DNA from: Hyphomicrobiales bacterium
GTDB lineage: Bacteria; Pseudomonadota; Alphaproteobacteria; Rhizobiales; Rhizobiaceae
Direction of reading: 5' to 3'
Assembly: GCA_900474095.1 (NCBI GenBank)
Contig: UCOA01000138.1
Span: forward strand, 1-54,801
DNA length: 54,801 nucleotides
Below, in pieces: positions 53,238 to 54,801 of this stretch. The translations under genes were made by a program, and so were the position numbers. Below the pieces are notes generated by a model. It was given only the letters and a program-made list of their open reading frames with translations, made no database searches and had not been told where the DNA came from. Positions within the stretch are counted from its first letter, which is position 1. Every line of letters starts with the position of its first letter.

Positions 53238-53266
53238 GGCCTCTCCTGTCAGGGAAGAGGCCTTTT
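53238..53266 (+). terminator. Terminator of an unidentified transcript
   Basis: GGCCTCT / AGAGGCC with inner CC/GG pairs, followed by TTTTCTT (53263-53269). A smaller hairpin (GGGC-GAAA-GCCC) stands 20 bases before it. No coding gene precedes on the plus strand, suggesting a small RNA end. Confidence 0.6.
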
Positions 53267-53446
53267 CTTGTTTGGGCGACTGCTGCTCAAGGAATCCTGC
53301 GTGTTGTTTGACAGAGGGAACCGAAATAACCGGGAATAAGTGGGATTTTCCGGTAACTGGCGGGAACACCTTATAAACGCGGGCATTACGGGCGGCCGGG
53401 CGATAAAGCCTCAGAGAGTTTTTGACAGCGACTTTATAATAGGACA

Positions 53447-53591
53447 CCGCAGGGAACGAAATTGCCCGGAAAACGCGGCCGGCTTCGAGGCGGGCTTCAA
53501 AACCGGGTGAAAAGCCTTTGAGGCGTCTTCAAACCATTGAAAAGTAACGATCAGCCGCCGCGCCTGGTTGGCTCGGCCCGGCGGCTTTTTT
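53447..53591 (+). ncRNA. Predicted small RNA ending in a rho-independent terminator (repeat copy 1)
   Basis: A TATAAT element (53435-53440) predicts a transcript from about 53447. It would contain a hairpin around GGCTTC...GAAAAGCC (53493-53516), the stem GCCT-TTG-AGGC (53514-53524), the stem CTTCAA-ACCA-TTGAAAAG (53528-53545) and a GC-rich terminator GCCGCCG...CGGCGGC with T6 (53554-53591). No open frame of interest lies inside. The 3' part is duplicated at 54457-54532. The start is uncertain because no good -35 box is seen at the right distance. Confidence 0.5.
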
Positions 53592-53660
53592 CGAGTAAAT
53601 GTCTGTTCAATCCAATTTTAAGTCGGACGATACGTCCAACCTAGGAAAAATCCTTTAAAT
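53514..53660 (+). repeat. Direct repeat copy 1 (structured-RNA-like)
   Basis: Matches 54457-54594. A 40-base stretch (53524-53563) is identical to 54467-54506; the following terminator and 60 bases downstream, including the second stem GGACG-ATA-CGTCC, match with few changes and small gaps. Confidence 0.85.
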
Positions 53661-53858
53661 ACAATGTTCAGGCAGCCAATGCGCTGAATTTATCTCGGAC
53701 GCTCCCTTGTGTGGATGTCAGTTTTTAGACCGGGTCTCTTGGGGGGAACGAGATTGGGCAACTTTGCGATGGTCATTCAAATCAGCATCGAGTTTAAACT
53801 GTATGGCAACCTATAGTGTGCCATAGAGTCCTCATACCAGATGGCTAGGCGCTGTTGC

Positions 53859-54428
53859 ATGAGTATTTCAAATGAAGTCGTGGAAGGGCAGCCGCGTCGT
53901 AAGCCTGTCAAGGTTCTCCTTGCCGTCTGGCTGCTGCTTGGTGCACTGCCTTTTTTCCCGAGTATGGTAGGCTTTGACTTTCTGCCATCGATCGAATGGA
54001 TGTCTAAATCAAACCTTCCTGGAGCTGCGGCTGGTTTAGGTACTGCGGTGTTGATGCTCACGCTCGTTGTGAAAAACATCGACGGCACCCCTGGGCCCGA
54101 CTGGAAGAAGGCTTTGGCCGTCATAGGCGCTCCGTTCTTCAGTTTCCTCCTGGGCAGAAACGTTGTCGTCATTGTCGGCCCGATGATCCTGGCGTTGATT
54201 GCAGGCCAGCAGGTGGAGCTGCCTTTCACCGTGGCGCATGCAGATCGTGATGGTGGCAAAGGATGCCGTTCACCGCTTGAGCTCCAAGGGCTTCCCCTTC
54301 TCTTTGACAGACTTTGCGGCGTTCCAGACGACCTAAGGCAGAGTTTGGCACCTAGTACGCGCGTCGTCGTTATAGGACGCGGCACTAGTTTCGGCGTCTA
54401 CGCTGAAGGTTTTCGGATCGAAAACTGA
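53859..54428 (+). CDS. Orphan inner-membrane protein with soluble C-terminal domain
   Basis: 189 residues. Hydrophobic segments at about 17-38 (VKVLLAVWLLLGALPFFPSM), 54-72 (AAAGLGTAVLMLTLVV), and a long one at 83-118 (ALAVIGAPFFSFLLGRNVVV, IVGPMILALIAG). A soluble tail of about 65 residues follows (ADRDGGKGCRSPLELQGLPL, LCGVPDDLRQSLAPSTRVVV). I do not recognise the family. ATG 53859 is chosen as it gives MSISNEVVEG; a longer start at 53841 is possible, and neither has a good ribosome-binding site. It is bounded on both sides by the RNA-like repeat, the second copy beginning 29 bp after the stop. Confidence 0.6.
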   Translation: MSISNEVVEGQPRRKPVKVLLAVWLLLGALPFFPSMVGFDFLPSIEWMSKSNLPGAAAGLGTAVLMLTLVVKNIDGTPGPDWKKALAVIGAPFFSFLLGRNVVVIVGPMILALIAGQQVELPFTVAHADRDGGKGCRSPLELQGLPLLFDRLCGVPDDLRQSLAPSTRVVVIGRGTSFGVYAEGFRIEN

Positions 54429-54659
54429 ATAACCTCAATGGGATGATGGACTAAAGGGCTTTCAGCCGTCTTCAAACCATTGAAAAGTAACGATCAGCCG
54501 CCGCGCTTGGTTGGCCGGCCGGCGGCTTTTTTCGGTCTGCTAAATCCAACTTTAAGTCGGACGCTACGTCTAGCCTCGGAAAATCCTTTAAAATCACCTT
54601 GGCGGCCCGATGAAGAGCCGCCAAAGGAGTGTCGAACGCATCATCAGTTAGCTAACTGA
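54429..54659. other. Intergenic tract with repeat copy 2, a hairpin and a palindrome
   Basis: Besides repeat copy 2 it holds a hairpin TTGGCGGC / GCCGCCAA (54599-54624) and the left end of an 18-bp perfect palindrome (54643-54660). No further gene is seen. Confidence 0.7.
54457..54594 (+). repeat. Direct repeat copy 2 (structured-RNA-like), acting as terminator of the orphan gene
   Basis: Same elements as copy 1: stem GGCT-TTC-AGCC (54457-54467), stem CTTCAA-ACCA-TTGAAAAG, terminator GCCGCCG...CGGCGGC with T6 (54497-54532), and the later GGACG-CTA-CGTC stem. It follows the orphan membrane-protein stop by 29 bp, so it should end that mRNA. No promoter like that of copy 1 is seen directly upstream. 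Confidence 0.85.
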
Positions 54660-54800
54660 TTACCCAGTCCGCGCTGCAATTCTCTCAACGGTGTCACAAA
54701 CCGGTTCACGCATCCGAAAAGCGCGACGTACACCGCGGGGCAGAAGTGCCTTCAGATGCTCTCGGCCGGACAGCCCCACAATCGGGGCGTAGGGCGTCAT
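54660..54800 (-). CDS. Small or partial protein at the window edge
   Basis: The minus-strand frame reads MTPYAPIVGLSGREHLKALL, then PRGVRRAFRMREPVCDTVER and IAARTG, ending at TAA (54660-54662). The window ends one base beyond the ATG, so this may be the C-terminal 46 residues of a longer protein. Arginine-rich; no family recognised. The stop codon abuts an 18-bp perfect palindrome. Confidence 0.35.
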   Translation of the reverse strand: MTPYAPIVGLSGREHLKALLPRGVRRAFRMREPVCDTVERIAARTG

Positions 54801-54801
54801 C

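Larger units (their letters stand above)
53134..53858. other. Gene-poor stretch with terminator and RNA repeat
   Basis: No supported protein gene. Contents: a T-tailed hairpin at 53238-53266, a TATAAT-type promoter element at 53435-53440, and the first copy of the RNA-like repeat at 53514-53660. A short stretch 53661-53858 shows nothing clear before the membrane-protein gene. Confidence 0.6.

Overview
The window reads as chromosomal DNA of a Rhizobiaceae alphaproteobacterium (Rhizobium/Ensifer/Agrobacterium group). The evidence is the house-keeping gene set (rsh-rpoZ, lepB-rnc-era, smpB-dapA, a RopA-type porin with its typical N-terminus, a DUF3563 mini-protein), an aquaglyceroporin-type arsenic operon, an intergenic mosaic-type palindromic repeat at the left edge and the high-GC coding style. 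No tRNA, rRNA, CRISPR array or intact insertion sequence was seen.

Layout. 1-11.5 kb: nadA behind a palindromic candidate operator, an MFS carrier, an aldo/keto reductase, a MOSC protein, an HD hydrolase, a large DUF2339 membrane protein, a Tat-exported PhoX phosphatase behind a Pho box, a broken relic of an ECF41-type sigma factor, and a hot-dog thioesterase. 11.5-12.3 kb: recO. 12.5-28.8 kb: a surface-polysaccharide locus. It holds an AlgD-like nucleotide-sugar dehydrogenase, three GT4 glycosyltransferases, a Wzx flippase, a Wzy-like polymerase, two hexapeptide acetyltransferases, an exported SGNH hydrolase, two lyase-type proteins (heparin-lyase-I-like and heparinase II/III-like) and a 1058-residue exported Sel1-repeat protein. 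Taken together this suggests an acetylated, uronic-acid-containing polymer made by a Wzx/Wzy route and trimmed by its own lyases; no initiating phosphoglycosyltransferase and no Wza/Wzc-type exporter are present here.

28.9-34 kb: tex, a cyclopropane-fatty-acid-synthase-type methyltransferase and a glutathionyl-hydroquinone reductase. 34-36.8 kb: an arsenic operon consisting of an ArsR-ArsC fusion, a frameshifted aqpS, a glutaredoxin-type arsC and arsH, driven by an apparently leaderless promoter whose -10 box lies inside a perfect inverted repeat. 36.8-50 kb: conserved core genes (era, rnc, lepB, acpS, a DUF2062 protein, DUF3563, rsh, rpoZ, a NYN-domain protein, smpB, dapA, a lytic transglycosylase, an alpha/beta hydrolase). 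50.2-51.2 kb: the porin.

51.2-54.8 kb is gene-poor. It contains several strong hairpins and terminators, a DUF1236 gene, and a pair of roughly 140-base direct repeats. The repeats carry an RNA-like structure (two stem-loops plus a rho-independent terminator) with a compensatory base-pair change between copies, and they flank one orphan membrane-protein gene. This pair, the fused and partly broken arsenic operon, and the polysaccharide locus are the most interesting parts of the window.
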